NCBI GenBank assembly: GCA_014384345.1
Contig: JACNGB010000026.1
Coordinates: forward strand, 1-61,170
Length of the DNA: 61,170 nucleotides
DNA from: Candidatus Thioglobus pontius
GTDB lineage: Bacteria; Pseudomonadota; Gammaproteobacteria; PS1; Pseudothioglobaceae
Direction: 5' to 3'
In this document: piece by piece, positions 1 to 10,734 of the stretch
Position numbering within the stretch: the stretch's first letter is position 1
Layout of the letters: every line of letters begins with the position of its first letter
Translations under genes and position numbers: made by a program
Notes under the pieces: generated by a model
The model's input: only the letters and a program-made list of their open reading frames with translations
Databases searched by the model: none
Told to the model about the DNA's origin: nothing

Positions 1-63
1 AGTTGTGCACTTATGATGCGAATTTACTTATTATGGCGATCCGTATTAATTAATGGGTAATTT

Positions 64-405
64 ATGAGTGATGAAATCTTGCTTTTTTCTTATGGCACTT
101 TGCAACAAGCATCGGTGCAAATAGAAACATTTGGACGGGAATTAGGAGGCTCTAATGACTACCTGTTGGGTTATTCATTAGCCATGGTAGCCATTGAAGA
201 TGAAGCTGTGGTTAGACTCAGTGGTAAGACGCATCATCCTATTGCTATTCCAAGTGTGGATAAAAATGATCAAATTCCAGGTAAGGTGTTTGAAATAACC
301 GCACAAGAGTTAGCGCATTCAGATAAATACGAAGTAGATGCTTATCAGCGGGTATTGGGACAGTTAAAATCAGGCAAGCAGGCTTGGGTGTACGTGCAAG
401 CCTAA
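64..405 (+). CDS. gamma-glutamylcyclotransferase (AIG2-like) family protein
   Basis: ORF; N-terminal LFSYGTLQ motif and AIG2-like layout. Confidence 0.75.
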   Translation: MSDEILLFSYGTLQQASVQIETFGRELGGSNDYLLGYSLAMVAIEDEAVVRLSGKTHHPIAIPSVDKNDQIPGKVFEITAQELAHSDKYEVDAYQRVLGQLKSGKQAWVYVQA

Positions 406-565
406 AGGGCACCCTCAAAAACCCCAATACAATTTATCAAACACATAAAACAGCACCTTTTTTAGTCAAAAAATCATCAAATAACTAGCTATTCTCTTAA
501 TTTTTGGCTAAAAAATGCACTATTTTTTGCATTCCCTAAATCGCACTGTGGTTTCTGGAGATGCC

Positions 566-3500
566 CTAAAGTAGTACTTTTTCGATATTGACTGATTTTA
601 TAAAGTCTTTCTGCCAATGCTTGCCTAGTTGTTGTTCAGCAATAAGCTCGATTGGATAAACAGGCTCAATGTTGGTGGTACTTTGATAGCGTGACAAACC
701 TTGTCGACAGGCTGGACAAGTGGTCAGCATTTTAACGGGCTTGTCGGTTTGGGCGATGGTAGCTATGTCCTTTTTGATTTCCAGCTCTTTTCTGTATTTA
801 GCTTGCTTAGCGATATCGGGGCGTGCTACGGCAAAGGTGCCCGCTTCACCACAACAGCGATCATTGCTAATGACGTCGCTACCCATAATGTTAGAAATTA
901 CCTGAGTTGAGTCTGCTGATTTAATTGGATCATGGCAAGGTGCATGATACAAATATTGCTCATTGGTTGGTGACAACACTACATTTTGTTCAAGCAGGTA
1001 TTCGTGAATATCACTTAATTGAGATTCTTTAAAAATACCTTCTAGTTCGTAAGTTTGCAGTTGGTCAATGCAAGTGCCGCAAGAGGTTAATACCTGGCTA
1101 ATATCAAGGTAATTAAGCGTATTGGCCATGCGGTGAAACAACACTCGATTGTCTGTTGAGATGGCGGTACTTTTAGCTTCATCGCCACTGGCACGTTGTG
1201 GATAGCCGCAACATAGATAACTTGGTGGCAAAACCACTTTGACACCTTGATGATAAAGTAGGGCAATGGTCGCCAGTCCAATTTTTGAGTAAAGTCGTTC
1301 AGAGCCACAACCTGGGAAATAAAACACACTAGGTGAATCAGAGGTTGATTTATCTGGATGTGACAAAATCGGTACGCTAGTGGGATCGATAATGTTTAAT
1401 AATTCGCGCAATGGGCGCAAGCCAGTATCCGAAGGCAGTGGCTTATCGAGTAAGGTGGTTAGCTCAATGGTTAATGACGGCTTGCCAACGGTTTTGTTGG
1501 GTTGTTTATTTAAAAATGGCTTAGCAATACGAGCAGCTAAGTTTTGCGCTTTGTAGCCGAAATCAATGAGTAATTTTTTACTCAGATTGATTTTCCAAGG
1601 TTGTGTAGTGTTTAAATAAGCCAGTGATAGTTTTGAAGCAATATTGGTTCGGCGTTTATCTTGTTTAATTAAGATAGATTTCATCTTAATAGAGACATCG
1701 CCAAAATCAATATCAACCGGGCACGGCGTTGCGCAACGGTGGCAAATCGTGCAATGATCAGCCACATCGTTTAACTCAACAAAATGATTAAGCGAGATGC
1801 CGCGTCTGGTTTGTTCTTCATATAAGAACGCTTCGGAAATTAAGTTGGTACCAATGATCTTATCGCGAGGCGAGTAAAGTAAATTAGCCTCAGGGACATG
1901 AGTAGTACAAACACCCTTACATTTGCCACAGCGCAGGCAAGATTTAACCATGTTATTAATTTCACCAATTTCACTACTTTCTAAAATAAGCGCTTCTTGC
2001 TCAACCAAATGTAGAGAAGGGGTAAAGGCGCCATTTAAACCACTACCTGGCATTAATTTGCCTTTGTTAAAATGATTATCAGGATCTACATCAGCTTTAT
2101 ACTGTTCAAATTCTTGTTTAAATTCATCTGATAAATATTGATATTTAGTCAAACCAATACCGTGTTCGCCAGAGATAACGCCACCTAAATTGGCAGCTAG
2201 CAGCATAATCTCATCCACCACAGATTCAGCTTTTTCTAACATTTGAGTATTGTGAGAATGAACTGGAATATTGGTATGCACATTACCATCACCTGCGTGC
2301 ATGTGTGTAGCTACAAATAAACGCACGTTGCGCTGAGCATCATGAATTTGCTTAATGTCTTCGCGCATTTGGGCAAAGACATCACCCATGAGTAAGTCAT
2401 TGAGAGGATGAGCAAATTCATCCATGTAAGAGATGACGCGCTGCGCTGTTTGTACTTGTTTGAATAAATCAGTATCGTCTAGCTGGTCTAGCACTTGCTG
2501 CCATTGTGAATTGATCGTATTGAGCAGTTCAAGTGCCAGGGTAATCTTATCTTTCACCAAATGTGTTTCAGCTTTAACATTAGCTAGATAATGATGAACG
2601 TCATTTAGTGTGTCTAGTTTATTTTCAATCGATAGGCGAATATTGATGTGCTCAATACCGTCATTGTAATCTGCCAATTTATCGAGCGGAATAACCACGT
2701 CTTCATTAATTTTAAAGGCATTGGTGTGAGCAGCAATCGCAGCAGTGTTGGCGCGATCCTTCCAGAAAATTTGACGCTTATTGGCCGCTTTGGCGACAAA
2801 ACATTCACCCTCTTTATTGCGTGTAATGGTTTGAATTATCTCAATGTAGTGATCCAATTCGGATTGTTGATGGCTAGATATGTCAACCAATAAAACCATT
2901 TTTGGCAGCTCAGCCTTATTGGCTTTGGTGGTGTAATTAACAGCCTTGACGTAGCGAGCATCAAGATGCTCCATGCCAACCAAATCAACATCTTTGACAC
3001 TATCAACCAATGTTTTAATGTCAACAATGGTTGAAACTGCCGCCTTAAGATCATGGCCAAAAAATTCCAAACACAGTGTGTTAATATGTTCTAAAGGCTG
3101 GTGTAGAATAAACTCGGCAGAGGTAATAAAGCCGTCACAACCTTCTTTTTGAATGCCCGGAAGGCCATCAAGAAATTTGTTGGTGACATCTTTGCCTAGG
3201 CCACTTTTTCTAAGTGTTTTTGTGTCAATATCCAGCACTCGACTATCAGTAATTGTTTTTGCATCAGCCTTGAGTGTGTTAATTTTAAAGCTGACTGATT
3301 CAAGTAGTTGAATTTTGTCCTGATTATGATTCAAACGCTCAACTTGTAACCAAGTGCCATCAGGCATCACCATTTTCCAAGATAGCAGGTTGTCAATGGT
3401 GGTGCCCCATCTTAGGGCTTTTTTGCCGCCAGCGTTCATGGCGACATTACCACCAATAGTGCAGGCGTCTTGTGAGGTTGGATCAACAGCAAATACTAAA

Positions 3501-4249
3501 TTGTTTTTAGCGGCTAATTCACTCACGCGTTTGGTAATAACACCGGCACCGACATTGACACTATGCAGTCCATTGGTATTTTGTATGCCCTCTAAAAAGC
3601 TAAGTTTTTCAGTATTAATTACCGCGGTTTGTGCATGAAGTGGAATGGCGCCACCGGTGTAGCCTGTACCACCACCACGAGGAATGATAGTTAGGCCGAG
3701 TTCAATACAAGTTTTAACAATGGCAGATATTTCAAGTTCAGTATCTGGGGTGACAACCACCTGAGGGTATTCAACACGCCAATCGGTTGCATCCGTTGCG
3801 TGTGAAGAGCGAGACAAGGCATCAAAACGAATATTGTTATTGTGCGTAACTTTTAATAGCGCTTTTTTAATTCGATTTTTATGGTGTTTGAAATCACTCA
3901 AGCAGTGTTCAAATTTAGCCACTGCACCATCGGCACTATTGAGCAAGTCAAGTACTTTGGTGTTGCCATCTGCACGAGCGCGAATTAAATCAAGGCGCGA
4001 ATTGAGCGCTTCAATTAAAGACTTCCAGCGTCGTTGGTTTTTTATCAAGTCTTCTTGAAGGTAAGGGTTTCGGTCAACCACCCACATGTCACCCAGTACT
4101 TCAAATAGCATTCTAGCACTACGACCTGTGTTGCGATTAGTGCGTAGAGATTCTAATAAATCCCAAGCGTCAGCACCTAAAAATCGACACACAACCTCCT
4201 TGTCAGAAAAAGAGGTGTAGTTATAGGGAATTTCGCGATATTGCTTCAA
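566..4249 (-). CDS. large FAD-linked oxidase / Fe-S oxidoreductase fusion (GlcD/D-lactate dehydrogenase-like plus CCG domains)
   Basis: 1227 aa; FAD_binding_4 motif PRGGGTGYTGGAIP; ferredoxin-type CLRCGKCKGVC and CTICHRCATPCP; CCG-type CCGYP and CCGEAGTF. Confidence 0.85.
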   Translation of the reverse strand: MKQYREIPYNYTSFSDKEVVCRFLGADAWDLLESLRTNRNTGRSARMLFEVLGDMWVVDRNPYLQEDLIKNQRRWKSLIEALNSRLDLIRARADGNTKVLDLLNSADGAVAKFEHCLSDFKHHKNRIKKALLKVTHNNNIRFDALSRSSHATDATDWRVEYPQVVVTPDTELEISAIVKTCIELGLTIIPRGGGTGYTGGAIPLHAQTAVINTEKLSFLEGIQNTNGLHSVNVGAGVITKRVSELAAKNNLVFAVDPTSQDACTIGGNVAMNAGGKKALRWGTTIDNLLSWKMVMPDGTWLQVERLNHNQDKIQLLESVSFKINTLKADAKTITDSRVLDIDTKTLRKSGLGKDVTNKFLDGLPGIQKEGCDGFITSAEFILHQPLEHINTLCLEFFGHDLKAAVSTIVDIKTLVDSVKDVDLVGMEHLDARYVKAVNYTTKANKAELPKMVLLVDISSHQQSELDHYIEIIQTITRNKEGECFVAKAANKRQIFWKDRANTAAIAAHTNAFKINEDVVIPLDKLADYNDGIEHINIRLSIENKLDTLNDVHHYLANVKAETHLVKDKITLALELLNTINSQWQQVLDQLDDTDLFKQVQTAQRVISYMDEFAHPLNDLLMGDVFAQMREDIKQIHDAQRNVRLFVATHMHAGDGNVHTNIPVHSHNTQMLEKAESVVDEIMLLAANLGGVISGEHGIGLTKYQYLSDEFKQEFEQYKADVDPDNHFNKGKLMPGSGLNGAFTPSLHLVEQEALILESSEIGEINNMVKSCLRCGKCKGVCTTHVPEANLLYSPRDKIIGTNLISEAFLYEEQTRRGISLNHFVELNDVADHCTICHRCATPCPVDIDFGDVSIKMKSILIKQDKRRTNIASKLSLAYLNTTQPWKINLSKKLLIDFGYKAQNLAARIAKPFLNKQPNKTVGKPSLTIELTTLLDKPLPSDTGLRPLRELLNIIDPTSVPILSHPDKSTSDSPSVFYFPGCGSERLYSKIGLATIALLYHQGVKVVLPPSYLCCGYPQRASGDEAKSTAISTDNRVLFHRMANTLNYLDISQVLTSCGTCIDQLQTYELEGIFKESQLSDIHEYLLEQNVVLSPTNEQYLYHAPCHDPIKSADSTQVISNIMGSDVISNDRCCGEAGTFAVARPDIAKQAKYRKELEIKKDIATIAQTDKPVKMLTTCPACRQGLSRYQSTTNIEPVYPIELIAEQQLGKHWQKDFIKSVNIEKVLL

Positions 4250-4326
4250 ATCCTCAAAGAGAGTGGTTAATTTCGCTTTATTTTACTATAATGGATGTTA
4301 TTGAATGTTATATGTTTAGGGGTTAT

Positions 4327-4749
4327 ATGTTGTGGGTTAAAGCGTTTCATATTATTAGTGTAATCACTTGGTTTGCCGCCTTATTTTATTTACCGCGCTT
4401 GTTTGTTTATCATGCAATGAGTGAAGATAAGCCTTCAATAGAACGATTCAAAGTAATGGAACGTAAGTTGTATCGCGGTATTATGACACCAAGCATGATA
4501 CTAGCAGTTGTATTGGGTACATGGATGGTGGTTGATGCTTGGGCGTTTTATCAAACTCAATACTGGCTACATGCAAAGCTGGCGCTCATCGTGCCACTAC
4601 TTGCGTATCATTTCTACTGTGGCCGTTTAGTGCAGATCTTTAAATCGGATAACAATACTCGCCCTGATGTGTTTTATCGTTGGTTTAATGAATTTCCAGT
4701 ACTGATTCTAATCGTGGTTGTTATTTTAGTGGTGGTTAAGCCGTTTTAA
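4327..4749 (+). CDS. hemJ: protoporphyrinogen oxidase HemJ (TIGR00701-like); ORF track starts at 4291
   Basis: MLWVKAFHIISVITWFAALFYLPRLFVYHA N-terminus typical of HemJ; likely start at internal Met. Confidence 0.85.
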   Translation: MLWVKAFHIISVITWFAALFYLPRLFVYHAMSEDKPSIERFKVMERKLYRGIMTPSMILAVVLGTWMVVDAWAFYQTQYWLHAKLALIVPLLAYHFYCGRLVQIFKSDNNTRPDVFYRWFNEFPVLILIVVVILVVVKPF

Positions 4750-6032
4750 CGAGTAGCCTTTAGGTAGTTATCTGCCAAAGCTTCATAAATTGGCTGTTTG
4801 GATATTTGTTTGGATATATAACTGGCAACAAATGCAACAATTAATCCAGGCAGTATAAGATCCATTGAGCCAGTCATTTCTAGTACTAAAAAGGTAGCGG
4901 TTAACGGAGTGCGAATCACAGCTGATAAATAGGAGATCATGCCAAACAAAACTAGGGTTTGTAAATCTACTTGTTGATAAAAACTACTCATTTCTGCACC
5001 AATAGCACCACCAATGGTGAGTGATGTCATGAACAATCCGCCAGCAATGGTTGATGCAAATGAAGCGAGTGAGGCAGCAAACTTGGCCACGATAAACTCA
5101 TAACCCAAAGACTCACCCGATAGTAATATTAACAACTCCTTTTCGCCAGATCCAGATGTATCAGCGTTGATCGAGTTAATCGTGCCGACAATTAATCCAC
5201 AAATAATGGCAAAAATAATCACTTTACTGTTTTTAATAAATACAAATCTAGTGATTAAGGTGAGCGCTAGTTTGGCAAAAATAGCACCTAACAGGCTACT
5301 AATAAGCACCAATGGGGTAAGTTGCCAAAGATTGATAATGTCAAAATAAAGGTGGTTGACTTTACCTAAATAGGGCGCATCTCCATGGTAGAGGCTGGCT
5401 AACAGGTAGCTAAACAATACAACAATGGCAATTAAAATTAAAGCTTGTTTTTTTAAATGCCGACCAATTTCTTCAAAAGCAAACAAAAAACCAGCGATGG
5501 GCGCATTAAAGGCAACAATTAAGCCTACTGAACCACCCATGGCAATAATACCGTTGATGAATAGTTTTTTCTTAAGCTGGGTTTTGTGAAAAAAATGATA
5601 AAAAATAGAGCCGCCAATATGAACACTGGGCCCGCCAAAACTAACAGAGGCGCCACCTAGTACAGCAAATGACACTAATAACAATTTGCTAATGGCAATT
5701 TTAAAGGATAGTAATAATGGTCTAATTTTTTTATTGCGTGAATCAGTAGCAGCAATTAATTGTGGTACGCCACTGCCGCCAATAAATTCCGGTGTTTTTT
5801 GATCAAGGTAGACAATCGTAGCAAATACAGCTGGGGTAAGTAAAAGGCTTAAATAGGGTAGGCTGGTGTTTAAATCTTTGAATAGATGTTGAGCGCTGTT
5901 AGCTAATTCCAAAAAAGTGATAATGGCTACAACACTAACAATACTGGCCAATAGTAAGTATAAATAGATGGCTGGTTTGTTGGGTAGCTGGTGTGCAAGA
6001 AATCTTGTAATTTTTGCACGTTTTGGAATCAT
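4746..6032 (-). CDS. ClC-family voltage-gated chloride channel/antiporter
   Basis: GGSGVPQL, GGASVSFGGPSVHIGG and FEE motifs of ClC proteins. Confidence 0.9.
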   Translation of the reverse strand: MIPKRAKITRFLAHQLPNKPAIYLYLLLASIVSVVAIITFLELANSAQHLFKDLNTSLPYLSLLLTPAVFATIVYLDQKTPEFIGGSGVPQLIAATDSRNKKIRPLLLSFKIAISKLLLVSFAVLGGASVSFGGPSVHIGGSIFYHFFHKTQLKKKLFINGIIAMGGSVGLIVAFNAPIAGFLFAFEEIGRHLKKQALILIAIVVLFSYLLASLYHGDAPYLGKVNHLYFDIINLWQLTPLVLISSLLGAIFAKLALTLITRFVFIKNSKVIIFAIICGLIVGTINSINADTSGSGEKELLILLSGESLGYEFIVAKFAASLASFASTIAGGLFMTSLTIGGAIGAEMSSFYQQVDLQTLVLFGMISYLSAVIRTPLTATFLVLEMTGSMDLILPGLIVAFVASYISKQISKQPIYEALADNYLKATR

Positions 6033-6055
6033 AATACTATGACACTCTTAAATTA

Positions 6056-6943
6056 TTAAGAGAATAAGCCGGTTGAAAGATAGCGATCGCCTCGATCGCA
6101 AACAATGGTGACAATGGTGGCATTGTTAACTTGTTTGGAAAGTTCAAGTGCAGCTGATACGGCGCCACCACTAGATACACCAGCAAAGATGCCTTCCTGT
6201 GTGGCCAATGCTCGTGTCACTTGTTCGGCTGATTGTTGCGAAACATCCATCATTGAATCAACGCGCGACGGATCAAATATTTTTGGTAAATATTCTTTTG
6301 GCCATCGACGGATTCCGGCAATTTGCGCGCCATCTTCTGGCTGGACGCCAATAATTTGAATGGAGGGGTTTTGATGCTTTAAGGTATCTGAAACACCCAT
6401 AATGGTACCCGTGGTGCCCATGGCTGAAACGAAATGAGTGATGCTACCTTGCGTATCTTGCCAGATTTCTTGCGCTGTTGTATTGATGTGTGCACCTGAA
6501 TTGTCAGCATTTGAGAATTGATCTAACTGAATACCTTTGCCATCAGATTCAAGCTTATCCGCTAAATCACGCGCACCTTCCATGCCTGCTGTTTCAGTCA
6601 CTAACAATAACTCTGCACCGTAAGCAGCCATAGCATCACGCCTTTCTTGTGAGAGATTTTCAGGCATGATTAAAATCATTTTATAGCCTTTGATGGCGGC
6701 CACCATGGCTAGGGCGATGCCAGTATTGCCACTTGTGGCTTCAATAAGTGTATCGCCTGGTTTAATCTCGCCACGTGCTTCAGCTTGAGCGACCATATTA
6801 AAGGCAGCACGATCTTTTACCGAGCCAGCCGGATTGTTACCTTCTAATTTTAATAAGATGGTGTTTGAAGGGTTGGGGTTAAGACGCTGCAGCTTAACTA
6901 ATGGAGTGTTACCAATGGTTTGTTCAATGGTTTTGTAGTCCAT
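6056..6943 (-). CDS. cysM: cysteine synthase B (O-acetylserine sulfhydrylase)
   Basis: IGNTPLVKLQRL, GSVKDRAA, EATSGNTGIALA. Confidence 0.93.
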   Translation of the reverse strand: MDYKTIEQTIGNTPLVKLQRLNPNPSNTILLKLEGNNPAGSVKDRAAFNMVAQAEARGEIKPGDTLIEATSGNTGIALAMVAAIKGYKMILIMPENLSQERRDAMAAYGAELLLVTETAGMEGARDLADKLESDGKGIQLDQFSNADNSGAHINTTAQEIWQDTQGSITHFVSAMGTTGTIMGVSDTLKHQNPSIQIIGVQPEDGAQIAGIRRWPKEYLPKIFDPSRVDSMMDVSQQSAEQVTRALATQEGIFAGVSSGGAVSAALELSKQVNNATIVTIVCDRGDRYLSTGLFS

Positions 6944-6995
6944 AAATCCCTCTTCTCTTAGTTGATAATCAACAAGATGATTATCAATCTAATGA

Positions 6996-8060
6996 TTACA
7001 TATTATTTAAAATAGCGTCTCGCACTTCATCCATGACCGGATTAATATTGATCATTTCATCTGTGCACTGAGAAATAGCCGTATCTGGATCTTTTAGACC
7101 ATGGCCAGTTAGTGTACAAACAATGGTTGAGCCTTCAGCAATTTTGCCATTGTTGATGTCACGCATAGCACCTGCTAGTGAGGTAGCAGATGCTGGTTCA
7201 CAGAAAATACCTTCTTGTTCGGTCAGTAGTTTTTGCGCACTTAAAATTTCTTCATCTGTCAAGCTGTCAAACCAACCGTTAGATTCGGTTTCAACCTTGT
7301 GAGCTAAATCCCAACTTTGAGGGTGACCAATGCGAATTGCTGTGGCAACCGTGTCTGGGTTATCAACCATAGCGCCTTTAACGAATGGCGCAGCGCCAGC
7401 TGCTTGATAGCCAACCATCTTAGGTTTTTTACCTGCTTTTCTGTCATCAAAATATTCTTTATAACCCATCCAGTGAGCCGAAATATTGCCCGCATTACCT
7501 ACCGGCAAACAGTGATAATCAGGCGCATCACCCAACTCTTCAACGATTTCAAATGCGGCTGTTTTTTGACCTTGTAGGCGGAAAGGGTTGATCGAGTTTA
7601 CGATAGAAACTGGCGCGTGATCGGCCACTTCTTTAACCAGGCGCATACCATCGTCAAAGTTACCTTTAATTTGAATGATGACTGCACCATGAATCATGGC
7701 TTGCGCCAATTTTCCAAGTGCAATTTTTCCTTCAGGAATAAGTACAAAAGCCTTAATGCCAGCTCTAGCTGCGTAAGCTGCTGCTGCAGCAGAGGTGTTA
7801 CCGGTTGAGGCGCAAATAATTGCTTTAGAGCCGGATTCAACAGCTTTAGTAACTGCCATCGTCATACCGCGATCTTTAAATGATCCAGTAGGGTTTAGAC
7901 CTTCATACTTAATGTAAATATCGACATTTTTATTAAGTAGCGCTGGAATATTTTCCAATTGAATGAGTGGTGTATTACCTTCGCCCAAGCTGATTAATTT
8001 GGTTGAATCGTCAACGGGCAGTCTGTCGCGGTAGTGATTAATTAGGCCAGTGTATCTCAT
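6996..8060 (-). CDS. thrC: threonine synthase
   Basis: PLP motif GSFKDRGM, CASTGNTSAAAAAYAARAG; adjacent to hom. Confidence 0.93.
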   Translation of the reverse strand: MRYTGLINHYRDRLPVDDSTKLISLGEGNTPLIQLENIPALLNKNVDIYIKYEGLNPTGSFKDRGMTMAVTKAVESGSKAIICASTGNTSAAAAAYAARAGIKAFVLIPEGKIALGKLAQAMIHGAVIIQIKGNFDDGMRLVKEVADHAPVSIVNSINPFRLQGQKTAAFEIVEELGDAPDYHCLPVGNAGNISAHWMGYKEYFDDRKAGKKPKMVGYQAAGAAPFVKGAMVDNPDTVATAIRIGHPQSWDLAHKVETESNGWFDSLTDEEILSAQKLLTEQEGIFCEPASATSLAGAMRDINNGKIAEGSTIVCTLTGHGLKDPDTAISQCTDEMININPVMDEVRDAILNNM

Positions 8061-8077
8061 TTGTATTTTCTCCTTAC

Positions 8078-9355
8078 TTAGTCAAGGTTTTCCACATGAA
8101 TCATTTTAACATCCTCTTGGATGGCTTCATGTGTTTGAATTTCTGCTATTGCCGTGTTTAAATCGGCTGTTTTAACATTGTTGGTAATAATGGCAATGTG
8201 CGCATTATTTTGCTGATCAATTTGTTTTTGGATAACTGATTCTACGCTAATGTTGTGCTTGGCTAATGTGGCAGTAATATCAGCCAAAACACCCGGCTTA
8301 TCCGTTGCCAATAGGCGCAGGTAAAAAACACTTTCAATATTTTGCGCATCGCAAGTTGGTATTTCAACTAGGTTTTTCCAGCCTAAAACATCATGGCTAA
8401 CCGTATCTTTAATCACGTCAACCAAATCAGCAATCACTGCACTGGCAGTTGCTTCATCACCTGCGCCAGCACCATAGTAAAGCGTTGGTCCAACTGCATT
8501 GCCTTTAATAACAACCGCGTTCATGACGCCATCAACATTGGCTAATAATTGTGTTTTTGGAATTAAAGTTGGATGGACGCGCATTTGCAATTCACCATTT
8601 ACTTTTTTAGCAATACCTAAATGTTTAATGGAATAATTAAGTTCCGTAGCAAACGCAACATCTTCACCGCTAATTTCACTAATACCTTCAGTTGAAACTT
8701 TGTCCATTTGCAGGTTGCAACCATAAGCAATGGAAGCTAAGATGGCAAGCTTGTGTGCAGCATCAATACCTTCAACATCAAAGGTTGGGTCGGCTTCTGC
8801 ATAGCCTAATTCTTGAGCTTCTTTTAATACATCGGAAAAGTCTCTGCCTTTATCGCGCATCTCAGTTAGGATAAAGTTTCCTGTACCGTTAATAATGCCG
8901 GCAACCAGCTCAATTTTGTTAGCGCTCAGACCTTGTTCAAGGGATTTTAAAACCGGAATGCCACCAGCGACAGCTGCTTCAAATAATAGATGTACGTTTT
9001 TTTCTTTAGCCAAGGTTAGTAGTTCGTTACCATGCGTAGCGATGAGTGCTTTATTGGCAGTAATAACGTGTTTATTGTTGTTAATGGCAGTAATTACTAG
9101 CTCTTTAGCAATGGTTGTACCACCAATTAATTCTAAAATTACATCAACGGTTGGATTGTTAACAATTTCAAAAGCATCTTCAGTAATACTAATGTCACCA
9201 TCGTCACAGATTCTTGACTCAGAAAGGTTTTTTACCGCACCATGAGTGATGTTGATTTGTTCGCCAGTGCGTGCAAAAATCTCACGTTCATTTTTTCGTA
9301 AAACATTGACAACACCGCCGCCAACCGTGCCCAAACCTAAAATTCCTATATTCAC
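8078..9355 (-). CDS. hom: homoserine dehydrogenase with C-terminal ACT domain
   Basis: GLGTVGGGVV, ANKALIA, GIINGTGNFILTEM; ACT-like tail. Confidence 0.95.
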   Translation of the reverse strand: MNIGILGLGTVGGGVVNVLRKNEREIFARTGEQINITHGAVKNLSESRICDDGDISITEDAFEIVNNPTVDVILELIGGTTIAKELVITAINNNKHVITANKALIATHGNELLTLAKEKNVHLLFEAAVAGGIPVLKSLEQGLSANKIELVAGIINGTGNFILTEMRDKGRDFSDVLKEAQELGYAEADPTFDVEGIDAAHKLAILASIAYGCNLQMDKVSTEGISEISGEDVAFATELNYSIKHLGIAKKVNGELQMRVHPTLIPKTQLLANVDGVMNAVVIKGNAVGPTLYYGAGAGDEATASAVIADLVDVIKDTVSHDVLGWKNLVEIPTCDAQNIESVFYLRLLATDKPGVLADITATLAKHNISVESVIQKQIDQQNNAHIAIITNNVKTADLNTAIAEIQTHEAIQEDVKMIHVENLD

Positions 9356-9435
9356 GTTAGTTAATCCTTTTAAAAATGCTTAATAGGCTCGAATTATACC
9401 AATTGAAGGCGGCTAGTTAATACCGTTCTAGCGGT

Positions 9436-9981
9436 TTATTTTGCTTTATTTAAAACAATCGCACTGCATTTTAATGGGCGTGAATAATGTGCAGGGATTT
9501 TGTGTTGGTTGTTAAATAAAACAGGGGCTAGCGCTTTTAACATATCTTCGTAGATGGGCTTTTTAAAGTCAATCACCTCTTCAATAGGATTCCAATAATC
9601 AACCCAGGCCCAATCATCGAATTCAATATCAGAATGAGTATCTAGTTTAATATTATTTTCACTTGATGTAAGACGAAGTAGAAACCACACTTGTTTTTGA
9701 CCAACGCATATAGGCTTTTGAGAGCGTCTAATATGATAATCTGGCAAGTCATAGCGTAGCCATTTTGGCGTTTTGGCAATGACATTAACGTCACTCTTGG
9801 TTAAGCCGATTTCTTCATTAAGCTCACGAAAAAGCGCTTCAAGATCGTTTTCACCTTGATCAATGCCACCCTGAGGCAATTGCCAAGAGTCTTGGTTGTG
9901 ACGTTTGGCTAGTAACACCTGTTGTTTGTCATTGGTAATGACAATGCCAACATTGGCTCGATAGCCTTGCTTATCGATCAT
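9436..9981 (-). CDS. rppH: RNA pyrophosphohydrolase (Nudix)
   Basis: Nudix box GGIDQGENDLEALFRELNEEIGL; GYRANVGIV start. Confidence 0.93.
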   Translation of the reverse strand: MIDKQGYRANVGIVITNDKQQVLLAKRHNQDSWQLPQGGIDQGENDLEALFRELNEEIGLTKSDVNVIAKTPKWLRYDLPDYHIRRSQKPICVGQKQVWFLLRLTSSENNIKLDTHSDIEFDDWAWVDYWNPIEEVIDFKKPIYEDMLKALAPVLFNNQHKIPAHYSRPLKCSAIVLNKAK

Positions 9982-10001
9982 GGCGGTTTATTGGCTACGG
10001 T

Positions 10002-10670
10002 TTAGTCGTCGTTAGAAAAAGCACCTAATAAGTGTAGTAGGCTAGTGAACATATTGTGCAGTGCTAAGTACAAACCAACGGTAGCAGAAATATAGTTAGT
10101 TTCACCGCCATTGATAATGGCAGACATTTGGCTCAACATGAACGCACCCATAATCATCACCACAGCAAATGACATTAACAAGCTAAAGGCTGACGACTCA
10201 ATGAAAAAGAAATTAATGAGCGATAAAGCGATAATGCCAATCATGGCAAAAAAGATCATGCCATTTAAAAAACTAAAGTCCTTTTTACTATTTTGAGCGT
10301 AAAAACTAATCGCAAAAAATGCAATACCTGTGCCAGTTAAGGCTTGAACTACCAGATCTGCACCATTTGGCAGGGCTAAGTAATGTGACAGCATTGGGCC
10401 GATTGAATAGCCTAACAAGCCGGCAATACCAAAGGCGGTTATGATGCCTTTGTTGCTATTTTGGGTTTTTGGCAATACAAACCAAATAACCACAATTGCG
10501 GCAATTGAGCTGGCCATGGCTGAACCAAATCCAGCGCCAGAGGCAATGGAGAGCCACGAGGCTAAGCCGCCAAATACCAGTGTGTAAGATAATAATCTCA
10601 TGGTATCTGATAGTACTTTGTTTTTAACTTGAATATTGCTAATGGTAGTGCTTGTTGAGAAAGTGTTCAT
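10002..10670 (-). CDS. Bax inhibitor-1/YccA family membrane protein; ORF track extends to 10736
   Basis: Multi-TM BI-1 family pattern; MNTFSTSTTISN start preferred. Confidence 0.85.
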   Translation of the reverse strand: MNTFSTSTTISNIQVKNKVLSDTMRLLSYTLVFGGLASWLSIASGAGFGSAMASSIAAIVVIWFVLPKTQNSNKGIITAFGIAGLLGYSIGPMLSHYLALPNGADLVVQALTGTGIAFFAISFYAQNSKKDFSFLNGMIFFAMIGIIALSLINFFFIESSAFSLLMSFAVVMIMGAFMLSQMSAIINGGETNYISATVGLYLALHNMFTSLLHLLGAFSNDD

Positions 10671-10734
10671 AATTAGTTCCTGTGAATTAAGCGTGTAAAA
10701 TAACCCTATTTTATACTGAAAACAATTCAATAGC

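Noticed and set aside
8895-9245. 116-aa ORF antisense to hom
   Set aside because: Low-complexity translation opposite a well-supported enzyme; no independent signal.
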